Origin: Ambrosia x helenae
Taxonomy: Eukaryota > Streptophyta > Magnoliopsida > Asterales > Asteraceae
DNA length: 64,000 bases
Reading direction: 5' to 3'
NCBI GenBank assembly: GCA_030844895.1
Contig: CM061233.1
Coordinates: 65,835,656-65,899,655, forward strand
The position numbers were made by a program, and so were the translations under genes. Shown piece by piece: positions 1 to 11,290 of the stretch. The notes below the pieces were generated by a model. It saw only the letters and a program-made list of their open reading frames with translations, did no database searches and was not told where the DNA came from. Within the stretch, counting starts at the first letter, position 1, and each line of letters opens with the position of its first letter.

Positions 1-2
1 GA

Positions 3-2417
3 TACCATCTACTGAGAGTCCGAGAAGAGGATGTGGCAAAGACGGCGTTTCGAACTCGTTATGGACATTATGAGTTTTTGGTAATGCCATGTGGGCTAAC
101 TAATGCACCGGCTGTGTTCATGGATCTAATGAACCGTGTGTGCAAGCCCTACTTGGACAAATTCGTCATAGTGTTCATAGATGACATATTGATTTACTCC
201 AAGAGCAGGGAGGAGCACGAGCAGCACCTGCGGCTAATCTTGGAACTACTGAGGAATGAGCAGCTGTATGCAAAGTTTACCAAATGTGACTTCTGGATTC
301 GAGAAGTCCAATTCCTTGGGCATGTGGTCAACGAGGCAGGAATACATGTGGACCCAGCCAAGATTGACGCTATCAAAAGTGGGAGACTCCTAGGACCCCT
401 ACTGAAGTGCGCCAATTTCTTGGTCTCGCTGGTTATTATCGCAGATTTATTGAGGGATTTTCTAAGATCGCTCAACCTCTCACCGCCCTAACGCAGAAAG
501 GTATTACGTATAAGTGGGGAGATGCCCAAGAATCCGCCTTTCAGCTACTAAAGTCCAAACTTTGCAGCGCACCGATATTATCGTTGCCTGAGGGTACAGA
601 GGACTTTGTAGTATATTGTGATGCGTCTATCCAAGGTTTAGGGTGCGTACTGATGCAACGTGATAAGGTAATTGCATATGCATCGCGGCAACTGAAGATC
701 CATGAGAAGAATTACCCCACTCATGATTTGAAACTGGGAGCGGTGGTTTTCGCTCTCAAAATCTGGAGGCACTACCTCTATGGAACAAAGTGCACAATTT
801 TCACTGATCACAAGAGCCTTCAGCATATATTCGATCAGAAAGTGCTGAACATACGACAACGTCGCTGGGTTGAACTTTTGAACGATTATGACTGTGCCAT
901 CAAGTATCATCCAGGGAAAGCTAACGTAGTAGCTGATGCCCTCAGTCGAAAGGAAACAAAACCCAAAAGAGTGCGAGCCTTACAACTCACCATTCATTCT
1001 AATCTTCCTGATAAGATGCGTGAAGCACAGGGTGAGGCATTGAAGGAAGAAAACATCGGGCTTGAGACCCTACATGGTGCAGATAAGCACTTGGAACTGA
1101 GAACAGACGGTCTGCAGTACTTCATGGATCGAGTCTGGATACCACGATTTGGGGGATCTCAGACAACTGGTGCTCGATGAAGCACATACCTCTCGCTATT
1201 CGGTACATCCTGGTTCGGACAAGATGTACCAAGATCTTAAGACTCTATACTGGTGGCCAAACATGAAAGCCGAGATAGCCACCTATGTTAGTAAGTGCTT
1301 GACTTATGCGAAGGTTAAGATTGAATATAAAAAACCTTCAGGCCTACTCCAACAACCAGAGATTCCGATGTGGAAATGGGATGGAATTTCCATGGACTTC
1401 ATTACAAAGCTTCCTAGAACGCCAACGGGCCATAACATGATTTGGGTTATCGTGGACCGTTTAACCAAACCGGCCCACTTCCGGGCAATAAAAGAAACGG
1501 ATTCGTTAGAGAAGCTGGCAAACCTATACATCAAGGAGATAGTCTCTAGGCATGGGGTGCCTACTTCCATTATATCTGATCGCGATGGACGATTCACTTC
1601 TCGCTTCTGGACTACTCTCCAAGATGCTCTAGGAACTCGTCTTGATATGAGCACAGCCTATCACCCACAGACGGATGGACAAAGTGAACGTACCATCCAA
1701 ACATTAGAGGATCTGCTACGAGCGTGCGTAGTGGACTTTGGTAATAACTGGGATAAGCACTTGCCCTTAATCGAATTCTCTTACAACAACAGTTACAACA
1801 CTTCGATACAGTGTGCGCCTTTCGAGGCACTTTACGGGCGCAAGTGTAGGTCTCCTATCTGTTGGACTGAGGTTGGGGATAGCCAACTAACAGGTCCCGA
1901 ACTAGTGCACGAAACTTCTGAGAAGATAGTGCAAATTAGAAATCGGATGGTTGCTGCTCGGGATCGACAGAAAAGTTATGCTGACAAACGTAGAAAACCT
2001 TTGGAGTTCCAGATTGGGGACAAGGTTTTGTTAAAGGTGTCACCTTCGAAAGGAGTGATACGCTTTGGGAAACGAGGGAAGTTAAATCCCCGATACGTTG
2101 GAGTGCATAATGTATTCCATGTCTCAAACTTGAAGAAATGCTTATCCGATACGACACTGGTAGTGCCACTGGAGGAGATCCAGGTGGACGATCAGCTACG
2201 GTTCGTGGAAGAACCAGTGGAGATTCTTGAGCAGGGCGTCAAGAAACTCAGACAAAGCACTATACCTATTGTTAAGGTACGGTGGAATTCCCGTCTAGGA
2301 CCGGAATACACGTGGGAGCGCAGAGATCAGATGCGGCTCAAATACCCACACCTCTTTACTGAACCTGAAATTGTACATAGATCAAACGCGGAACATAAAG
2401 CAGCTCTTTCAAAGTGA
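3..2417 (+). pseudogene. Ty3/gypsy polyprotein remnant, RT to chromodomain
   Basis: The frame enters the window inside the reverse transcriptase and runs on through RNase H, integrase and a C-terminal chromodomain-like tail. Visible motifs are the RT active site FIDDILIYS, RNase H CDAS and FTDHKSL, integrase YHPQTDGQSE, and a tail with VKVRWNSR. It is closely similar to the intact polyprotein at 47323-51776, so I place it in the same Tekay-like chromovirus lineage. Three lesions are visible: a one-base loss near 380 in the RT/RNase H linker, an extra G in a G run near 1150 at the RNase H/integrase junction, and an in-frame loss of about 23 codons near 2103. The last Cys of the integrase HHCC finger is also Tyr (CLTYAK instead of CLTCAK). 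Gag and protease lie left of the window. This copy cannot make a working protein. Confidence 0.93.
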
Positions 2418-2556
2418 ATTTCGGGGCGAAATTCCTTTCAACTTGGGGATGATGTGACATCCGGGAACCAATCACACATTTTTATAGCTGGCTTTATTGT
2501 TTACTTGCTGAATTTCGGGACGAAATTCTTTTCAACTTGGAAATGATGTGACACCC
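2415..2556 (+). repeat. Direct duplication of the polypurine-tract/LTR junction
   Basis: A block of about 48 bp starting at 2415 (TGAATTTCGGGGCGAAATTC) recurs at 2509 with few changes; the offset is 94 bp. Each copy holds the purine-rich AACTTGG(G/A) stretch and then TGTGACA(T/C)CC, which is the start of the LTR. Only the second copy is followed by a full LTR, so the first looks like a short abortive or recombined LTR start. Confidence 0.75.
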
Positions 2557-5262
2557 CGCATTTTCAGGTTAAATACTTTTACTGAACTCTAGTAAACTTA
2601 CATGTTCATACATGGCTAGATACTTAACTAGGGTTAGTTAAGTAGGTTAACATGTGTTAGAAGATGCTAACATATGTTATAAGTAGGAAAATCCTTGTTA
2701 AACACACACATGAGTCCTGTATCCCAAACGTTGGTGAATTATGTGGCATACATAGCAGTAATACGTACAATTGAATTATGGTGAACATGAAGTACGTGCT
2801 TATGTGAATTACATGTTTTTGTGAATGATCGCCTAACTGAAAGATAATACGTAGATTATGTAAATTACGTGCGCAACATGATTAATATATTATGTAATAA
2901 TGAAAACAATGGTTTCTATGCAATTTAGGGTGACTAATATTATTGGGTCCGGTATTGGGCTATAACATGATTAAAAGGTCAAGTTAATGGACTAGAAGGG
3001 CCCTAAAACCCAATTACTTGGGGAACAAGCAAGGCCCTCTTATAATTAGGAGGCAAGAAAAAGATAAAACCCTACTTCTTCTTCTTGTTTGTGCCGTGCG
3101 AAACCCCCACCCCCCTTCTCTCTTGGCTTTCAAGCAATCAAGTAATCTTTCACCTAATCAAGCTAGTTCGGGTTTAATCTCAAGGCTCTAGGGAGTTTTA
3201 GCATTGCAAGGTATACATCCTTATGATTTTTGATGAATTATAATACTTGAAAAACCTTAAAAACTCTAAAAATAATATATGTAGAATCGCATGTATGTAT
3301 GTGTAGGAGTTCTTGGATGTTCTTGATGATTTGATGATGATTGTTATTAGTAGCCATGATTAGGGTTTTCACATGATAACATATGTGTTTTGCTATGATT
3401 AATATGGTGTTTAATCAGTACTATAGGTGTTATACATGTATTAGGGATGTTCATGAAAAATTAGGGTTTGTAGATTACTTGGGATGCAAGTTTAAGATTG
3501 TGGCAGATTCGGTTGAACGTTTTGTAGGGGCTGTAATGGGTTGGTAAATTGATTGTTTTGATGATTTCTTTGCATGATTGTAATGTACAAGGTCTTATCT
3601 TTTCATAATGGGCAAAACCATCAGATTTGGACATCGTTTGAGTCGTTTTTGGAATTTTAATTGATTAGAGGTCATATCAGATTTTCGGATTTGTAAATTG
3701 GGTTAACTTTAAATGGTCATAACTTGAGATTTACAAGGAGTTAGGTTATGAAATTTTTACAGTAGGTCAATATTGGAAAAATAGAGCTTTTCCAAGTGGA
3801 TTCATCCCGTTTGGATGAATACACAAGTTTTGAGAATTTTTCTACTAAACTGACCTGTTGAGGAAATTTTCTGGACATAGCTGTGTTGCACGAATTTTCA
3901 TAATTTTTGTGTTTGGAATTAAGACAAAACAAAAATAGGTATTGTCAAGTGAATCCCAAATAAAACTCAGTAACAATTTGGGACTCTAATTCATTCGTTA
4001 AGTATTTTAAATAAATTGTTTTTCACAGCGCACAATCTGTCCTAAAAACGCAGATTGTGTACGGGGTCTTTATGTGACTATTTGGAGTTTATGTGGTATG
4101 TAATTGACATGTACTTGTGTGAAAACTTGTATGAGATGTAATTGATGTATTAAACTGATAATAATCACTATGATCACCAACGGGATACGTAGGACATACT
4201 TGAGCATGTAGAGTCATTAGGTGTCACTACACGGTTTTGAACATTTAAAGGTCTCGGATAAACGAGTTATATGGTGTGTTGGTTATGCACATATACTCAC
4301 CTAGTGACACTTGTAATAGGGAGTCGGTAGCTCGTTACTGTTTGAGGGATTTGGATCATTCACGTGCAACCTAAGGTGAGTTTCACTACTCTTTTTCTCA
4401 AAGGCATGCGTCTCAGGTATGAGACACTTTACTTAACATTTTCTAGTCCGGTTTGGGACTACTTACACATCCCGGGTTGGGATGCCATGGATCCTTCTGA
4501 GGGTCGGTTACTTTGCTAGTTCGCAATTGTGTCCTTGATAAACTAAACCATTTCTATCATCTGTAAGTCCTCACGTACCGAATGAGTTGCCAGGGTTGGC
4601 AAGCGGGTTATTAGTTGATAGCGCTATTAGGTCTTACAAACCTCACACCGGCTCGGGGAGCGCGGGCGTGAACTATAACTTAACGAAACTTTATCATTGT
4701 GGATAGACAATGATGTCAGGCATGCGGCACACTTATGTGGCTACACGTACATAGCAGTTCGGTATATTCGGTTAGTTATCATGAATGGGTTAGCTACCCT
4801 TGACATGCGATGAACTAGTGGTTACACGGTGCGGGGCACCAACACAACTTACTTACTTACGTGGTTTTGGAAACCAGCGCATTTGCATATTAAATTACTT
4901 TACCTTGTGAACTCACCAGCTTTATGTTGACACACGATTTACATGCTTTTGCAGGTAGTTAGCTTCCGGTGCCAGGATTAGAAAGCACTGTACACTTCAC
5001 TGCATTTGGGCTCTCGGGCATACACATAAATTATATATTATGCTTTCGTATGGTTTTAATTTGGGCGCATTGTTTTGCGCATAGTTTTTAAAAAGGTTTA
5101 AATTTGGTTTACCCTTCCGCAGCTTAACTAAACTTGGTTTTTGAAAACGAACTAAATGGTTTGGGCATTTAGAGTTCGTTCCTGTGACTTATGGCTATGG
5201 GATCCTGGTTTGTCATGCGCCTCGCGGTATAAACCCCGCAGTGGAAATTTGAGGGTGTGACA
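2547..5262 (+). mobile_element. 3' LTR of gypsy element (2716 bp)
   Basis: The LTR starts TGTGACACCC directly after the polypurine stretch that follows the polyprotein and ends GGGTGTGACA, giving the expected TG...CA ends. The 5' LTR is outside the window, so identity and target duplication cannot be checked; the bases that follow are TAATG. A TATA-like TATAATTA at 3041 may be the promoter. The 3' part aligns in pattern with the LTRs at 19426 and 43622, including CTCACCAGC and TGTTGAC blocks before a TTGCAGG. Confidence 0.88.
4376..4954 (+). other. Putative intron within the gypsy LTR
   Basis: A perfect plant donor, AAG then GTGAGT, is followed 579 nt later by a block CTCACCAGC, TGTTGAC (branch-point-like) and TTTTGCAGG (acceptor). 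The same ordered block is present in all the other gypsy LTRs in the window. It lies downstream of the likely promoter, hence in the transcribed leader. Splicing itself is inferred. Confidence 0.5.
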
Positions 5263-5541
5263 TAATGATCCAAATACAAATCAAGAACAAATAATATAAT
5301 ACAACCACAGGGTGTTTAGCAAACTATCTTGACGAAACACCAAATAGATAGCACGATGGATCTATGAACGCCATGCTAGTTAGCAAAATCACCAAGACTT
5401 CGAATCTCCAAGAACACCCTGAACACCCATACATGAACACCCAAAACACGAACACACAAAACGAGGGCCACGACACACAAACCAAGGCACACACACGCGC
5501 GCCTTGGTTGGGGAGCATGTAGTGGAGACGAGGGAGGGTGG
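5263..5541. other. Short host spacer between LTRs
   Basis: This is AT-rich at the left and CA-rich to the right. It ends with the GGTGG (5537-5541) that is the target-site duplication of the following solo LTR. I see no gene in it. Confidence 0.6.
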
Positions 5542-6508
5542 TGTAACATCACGAATTTCCCCTAATTTTTTTTGATAAAAATAATGTATTGTTTTAAACA
5601 ATATATGTTTTAAATACCTTAAACTAATAATTATTTGTATCTCGACTCTTTTGTACGTTTTAAAAGTATTTCGAGTCACTTTCGGGCTTATATAATCATA
5701 TTATGAATTTAGAATAATATAGTTTCAGGGAAATAATTGCCAAAAAAAGATTTGTGTGGACTGGGACTCGAACCCGCGTCCACAGCCAACCAACACACAG
5801 TGACAACCAACTGAGCCAACTATCATCTTGTGTAGTATTTCAGAAGAAAATAAACTTAACACATTCCTTAAATTGATTAGTCAAAGTCTTAGTCAAACAG
5901 TCAAAGTGTTAGTCAAATAGTCAATTCATCATAAAACCTTACTTTATGGTGTTGACCAATTTTAATGGCTAATTGACTCCAAAACTAGTATAAAAACCCA
6001 CCTATGACCCATTATACTTTGCACCTCTAAATTGATTGTTTCAATCCGATTAAACTTTCCCTCATACCTTTCTTCTATAGTCTATTACTTCTACAATTGA
6101 AGCTTTGATTATAAGCTCTTGTAATTGGCAACTTTTGGGCTACACATATTCTATTTCTCGAGACTTAATACTTTGCTAAGGTGAGTTTTACATAGCCTCT
6201 TTTCTATTTATAGTTTTTGGGGTGAAACATGTTACAACATTCTATATGCAATTCAATCATAAAGTGTCTATGTGTTTTTCTATGTTGCATTATGTCTTAA
6301 ACATGACTAGGGTAAGCACAATATTCTAGCATAATCATTAACATTGATCAGCCGACGGTATACAATGATAGATCTATTGGACTGACAATCCCACCCGGAT
6401 ACGTGCCTCCTACAAAGGTAGCGTGGGTGATTGTTATCGCATAACATAATCGAGTGAACCATGAGCGTATGGGATGGACCACAATATAACAGTCACAAGG
6501 GTTGATTA
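5542..6508 (+). mobile_element. Solo gypsy LTR, left part
   Basis: It starts TGTAACATCACG and, after the copia insertion is removed, ends GGTGTTACA at 18419. GGTGG flanks both outer ends (5537-5541 and 18420-18424), a clean 5-bp target duplication, so this is a solo LTR of about 1.31 kb. It is clearly homologous to the LTR at 31429-32889: the stretch around 5900-6090 with the TATA box GTATAAAAAC and CCCACCTATGACCC is shared. A donor-like AAG/GTGAGT is at 6181. Confidence 0.92.
5757..5826 (-). repeat. tRNA-derived sequence inside the solo LTR
   Basis: Read on the minus strand it has a perfect A box (TGGCTCAGTTGG) and, after a spacer, a perfect B box (GGTTCGAGTCC). The homologous LTR at 31429 lacks it, so it looks like an insertion. 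The arms do not give me a convincing complete cloverleaf, so a SINE-like or decayed tRNA fragment is more likely than a functional tRNA gene. Confidence 0.55.
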
Positions 6509-7228
6509 TGTTGGATCAGTTTGCTCTTTTTGCTAGGTAAGAACTTGCTATCTTGACACTTAAGTGTTTAGCAAGTCCTTGTATATCAGATTATAAGCAC
6601 AGCGGAATGTATAAGTTAAAGCAACACTTTTTATACTAAGGAAGAGTTATTACTCCCCCTTGATGATTGAAACTAATAAATGACAAGTATTTATTATGAA
6701 TCTAAGCAGTAAATGAGAATTAGATACTTAGACAGATTCACAATAAATACTGAAATGGAATAGAACAGTGAGAGTGTTTGAAGGATTTTTCTATTAAAAT
6801 CAATGTCTAAAATAGAAGGTTGAAGCCTCCTATTTATAGACGTTTACATACATGTATCTTGCCCAAAAAGCAAGTACAGAAACAACAGAAACAAGTTGCA
6901 CAAGTTGCAACATTGAAACTAACAAATACAGCTAAAAGTAATAATAAACAATAAACTACTGATGCAAAAGGCGGTGGAAAATATCTGATGCTAAGTGCTG
7001 ATGAATGACAAACTACTGATGAGTAGTTTGTCTTCAGTACTTCTGAAGTGAACTTGTCTGGTTTGGACTTCAGAACTTCTGATGAAGTTTCTTCTTCAGC
7101 ACTTCTCTTATCTTCTCTTCAGCAGTTCTTTGTTTTCTTTTCAGTACTTCTATATTTAGCCAAAATGACAGAAGTGAATTAGACTAAGGTTTCCAAAAGT
7201 GGTTTCACCAATCCTCTTTGTCCTAACA
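6509..7228 (-). repeat. 3' LTR of the copia element
   Basis: 720 bp, TGTTGGATCAG at the left edge and TCCTAACA at the right edge as written on the plus strand. A minus-strand TATA box (TCTATAAATA) lies at 6831-6840. The sequence contains many short CTTCTGA and ACTACTGATG motifs that recur through the element. Confidence 0.95.
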
Positions 7229-7240
7229 ATCTCCCCCTGG
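7229..7240 (-). other. Polypurine tract of the copia element
   Basis: Read on the minus strand this is CCAGGGGGAGAT immediately before the 3' LTR, the plus-strand primer site expected in an LTR retrotransposon. Confidence 0.85.
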
Positions 7241-7269
7241 ATTGATGAAGCCAAAACCTTACTAATTCC

Positions 7270-10200
7270 TTATGTTTTTCTTCTGTCTTGAACAATCTTC
7301 CATATCTCTTTGTACATGGTGTTCTTGAGCTGGTTTAACTGACCATCAGATAGAGATCCTCTCTGTGGTTCTAGATGTTGAATTGTGAGCAGGTCTTGTG
7401 TTGACAGTTTCTTCAGATCACTGATCTTCTTGTAAGCCCTGCTTGAGAGGTCTCTTCTTGTCAACAATACTGAGTTGTTATCAGTAAGTGACCATCTGAT
7501 GATAGGTATCTTTGACTTGTTAAAGTCAGAAGAATAGGGAACCAGACTTGTCCCTTGGGTTGATGGTCCTGAGTGTTGGATGCTTTCAGTTTCAGTTAAC
7601 CTCAGGTGGGAGTCTCTTCCTTGTTGTTGTTGCATATCAGGCATCTGAACAGTTGGGAGATGGTGTTCAGTCACTACTCTGGTATGCATCTTTTCTTTGA
7701 TGGTCTTTTGTATTTGGTAGGCAAAAGTGGAAGGATCCCTGAATTGTGTTAACAGAGGTTTCTCCTCAATGTCAAAATTTGAATGGACTATTGAACTTCC
7801 TTCAAGTAGTACCATTTTGAAGTCAGTTTTGACATTGTCCTCTGCCTTCTTTCTCTGAGTAGCAGGTCTTCTTGTTGATACACCAGAAGTTCTAACTACT
7901 GATCTTGAAGGATCAGCAGTTTGAAACTTCTCTGGATTTGCAGCCTTGGCAGCCAAGTATTTTCTGTAAGTATCCATTAGTCTTTCTTCTTTCCATCTGG
8001 ATACTGAGGCTTTTGAACCATAGCCCTCTGCTACTAACTCTTCTATTATCTGGGCTCTCTTGGCCTTTCCTTCTTTGCTAGTGGCCAGTTTATCTGCAAG
8101 CAGTTGTGCTCTTCTTGTCAGCTCTTGCATAGAGAGTCCTTTGAGTGTATAGGCTTTAGTCTTGCTGTTCTTGGTAATGTAAGACACCAGTTGTTGTCTT
8201 TTATCTTGTTCAGCAATCTCATCAAGGCTAGCCTGCCTTTGTAGTTCAGCTTCATAAGCCTGAAGCTTTTCTTCATGGCTTAAATCTAGATCATCCCTTT
8301 CTTCCAGAGTTTTCCAAATCAGATCTTCTCTGGCCTTCTTGTTGGCTGCAACTAAGCTCTTCTCTAATAATTCAGCTGATTGAGAGATAGGAGAAGGGTT
8401 TAGTACAGTCATTGTTGTAACAGTTGTAGGCCTGATAGGATCAGATGTTGGTTGAATAGGAGCAGTGGTTCTGGAAGGGTCAGTAGTTTGAGGTTTGGAA
8501 GTGTTAACCTCTGATGGGTTGACAACTGCTGATGGTTTGTCAACTACTAAAGGATTGTCTTCAGTACTTTCTGATTCTTCATCAGAACTTTTGCCATCAG
8601 AAGTTTCTTCATTGTGCCTTAGGGATTCTTCAGATGTTTGGGTCTCATCTTCTTTTTCTGCTGCTTCAATCTCTTCTACTGAGACACCAAACTGTTTGGC
8701 CAGTTTTTCTTTCCTGGCTTAATCTTTTTGATCTCTTTCAAGGATGGCCACTCTTGCCCTTATCCTGGCTTGGAATGACTCCTTAGGTTCCCTGATCTTC
8801 TCCCCCTTTTTGGATTCATCAAGTTTAACTTTTGAAGTTGAGGGTTGGGAGAATTGTCCTTGAAGATGAGCAATCTGTTTGCTGTTGAAGTCTATCTTGT
8901 TGGACAGATCATTCATCTTGGTCTTGATCACTCCAAATTGATTCTTGATAGACAGCTCCAAGTTAGCTGTGTATGTTTGGAAGTGATTTCTGATGAGAGT
9001 GTTCATCATGTGGTACAGGGGACCCTCTGGGCTGCATAGCTGGTTCAGGTCTATGCTTGTTTGCCCAGGGAATTGGGTAGGCATTTGTTGTGAAGGGGGT
9101 GTTTTTGGGAGATCCTCATGTTGTACAGAGGATGCCACTATAGGGGTTTTAGGGATTGAGTGGGCTTTAACCTGTGCAGGGGTGACTGGCTTCTTGAGCC
9201 CGGATACCCCTGAAATAGGACCTTCATAAAGTGCCGTCAATTCAGTAGTTTGTGTTTGTGAAACATCATCCAAATTAATGGAATAATCTGAATCCCTGAT
9301 GTTGCCCTCAATGAGGACTGTCTCAATTAAATCATGAGTTGAGCCCAACTCAGTTCTCTCATGAACCTCTTGTTCTTGGTTCTGAGGATTTCCTACTTCA
9401 GGCATTAAGCCTTCATCAGTAGTTGCCACATCTGAGGTCTTAGCTATGTTACTTCTGTCCTCAGATCCACCACTGGGTGGTAACTGAGTAGTAGCAGCCT
9501 CAGATGCCCCAAGAGTCTATAAAATTGGGCTTAAAGACTCTGGTCCACCCTCATCTCTTGGGATAGGGCTAGAGATGTCCACATCCATGTCTGATGTTGT
9601 GGTTATGTCCCCTGTTTGTTGTGGTTGTAGGGGACTGACATAATCAGATGGGACCTTCTCTTTTAGCCCAGAGAGAAGTTTGGCAATTTCTATTGCCTCT
9701 TGTTCAGAAATTTGTGGGGTTGGTTCAGTAGTTTGGGCAATAGGTGAAATTTGTTGTTCAGCAGTTTCAAAAGAAGAGTGTGTTTCAATAGTTTTTCTAA
9801 GTCTTTTTCTTTTGAATAAAATGGTTATGGGTGCTCTTGGTGGGGTTTGAGATGGATGAGACTGAGAGGGTGTTTCAGTCTCACCTATTTGAAGAGCAGA
9901 CTGCTCATGAGCATGTTCAGGCATCTCAACCTCCTGAACAGCTTTTCTTTTGGGTTGGTGGGTTTTTGTCTTTGTTGGCTTGGGCTTTTTGGCTTTTGGT
10001 GGTGTGAGTTTGGAAGATGTGGGCTTCAGGGGGACTTGTTGTTGTTCTCCCTGATCATCTTCTGGCCAGGCAGCCGGTTTGTTATGTCTTGAGTATGCTT
10101 GTGATGTTAAAGGATTTAAAGTTGAAATTTTTCCCACAAGCACCTCATTACCCAGTTCCCCTATTATGCATTGCATAATGAACCTTGGGTACAACAAAAA

Positions 10201-10773
10201 CTTTTTCTTGGTATTATTGTGATGTAACACCAACTCATTGAAAAATAGTTTTGATGCCCTGAATTTAGTTTCATTCACAATAGAATGAAATATTGGTTGA
10301 AAAGTGGAGGGCATCTGGTCATAAGACCCTGTTTTAGGACTCAAACACATAATAATATAATGAAACAAAAGCTTGTATTTTGGTTCAAAATATTTTTTGA
10401 AGATAGTAGCATGGGAGAGAGTACCTTGATAACCACACTCAGTCATGGTTAGGTGAATATCAGAATTAGCAACATGGTCAGGGGCAGTTACATCATCCAG
10501 ACCCAGTCTTGTTGCCAGTGTGGCCGGTGTGATGGTCAGTGGTTTCCCTTTTATTCTTGAGTTGAGGGAAATGACTTCATCATCAGCCGTCACCGTCTCA
10601 GCATTTGCCCAGAACTCATTCAGAGTTTCAGTATGAATTGGTGGGTTTATTGTGAGAGCAGTAAAATATTGGGATTTTACGACAAGATCAATGATCTCAT
10701 CGTATTGGGACCAGCCTTCTTGTTTTTCAAGAAAGGCTCTTTGATTGTGTCCCTGCTTTAGAACGAGAGCCAT
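7270..10773 (-). pseudogene. Env-like third ORF of the copia element, two in-frame stops
   Basis: One continuous reading frame of 1168 codons starts at ATG 10773 and is cut by TAG at 9517-9519 and TAA at 8719-8721; all segments are in the same phase. The N-terminal 220 residues form a folded-looking domain (ITPATLATRLGL, YIIMCLSP) that I think resembles the plant-transposon-protein type domain found with retroelements; the middle is rich in Pro, Ser, Thr and Gln; the C-terminal part (about residues 680-980) is charged and helix-prone (EERDDLDLSHEEKLQAYEAE). It occupies the place of the env-like gene in SIRE-type copia elements. I see no signal peptide and no clear membrane segment, so an envelope function is not supported by sequence. 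Both stops can be explained by single C-to-T changes in Gln codons. Confidence 0.8.
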
Positions 10774-11290
10774 GTGGTTTGGGTTTTTGATCGAACAGTT
10801 GATTTGCAGGTTTAGGTTATTGAGAGAGTTTTTGAGAGAGAAAGAGGGATATTTTGAATTTGAAAGGATAAGTGTTGAGAAAAAGTATTTATCAGAAGTT
10901 TTAACCGCTTGAATCTTCTTTATTAGAAGTTTTTAAACCGCCTTTGGTTAAAAATCTTTTTATCAGAGGTTTTAAACTGATTAGGTCAAACCTCTGATGA
11001 TGGGAAAAGTCAGATTTGCCCTTTTGACTAAAACTGCTGATGAAGGATTACTTCATCAGTAGTTCCCATTTCCTCTTCAGTAGTTTTAACAGCTGATGAG
11101 AAATGTTTTTATAAATACTTTTATTCATAACTTCTGAAGGTTATTTTATCAGAAGTTACACACTTTTCAGAAATTAACCCCATACTGATGTTTTGTTCAT
11201 CAGTAGTTTCTCTCTTTTCAGAAGTTTTGTTTCAGACTTTTTGTCTGTTTGTAAGTGAAAAATGAAAATTTAAAATAATAAAATAAACAC
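10774..11290 (-). other. Spacer between pol and the env-like frame
   Basis: About 500 bp without a frame. It is full of short variants of the motifs TCAGAAGTTTT and TCAGTAGTTT, which are also frequent in the LTRs and inside gag and the env-like frame. Confidence 0.7.

Noticed and set aside
3741..3932. 63-codon minus-strand ORF in the first LTR
   Set aside because: No homology-like pattern; chance frame in AT-rich LTR DNA.
5757..5826. Functional tRNA gene on the minus strand
   Set aside because: Both internal boxes are good, but I could not fold a full acceptor and anticodon arm.
9847..10092. Plus-strand ORF over the env-like frame
   Set aside because: Antisense shadow of the Pro/Thr/Lys-rich part of the env-like protein.
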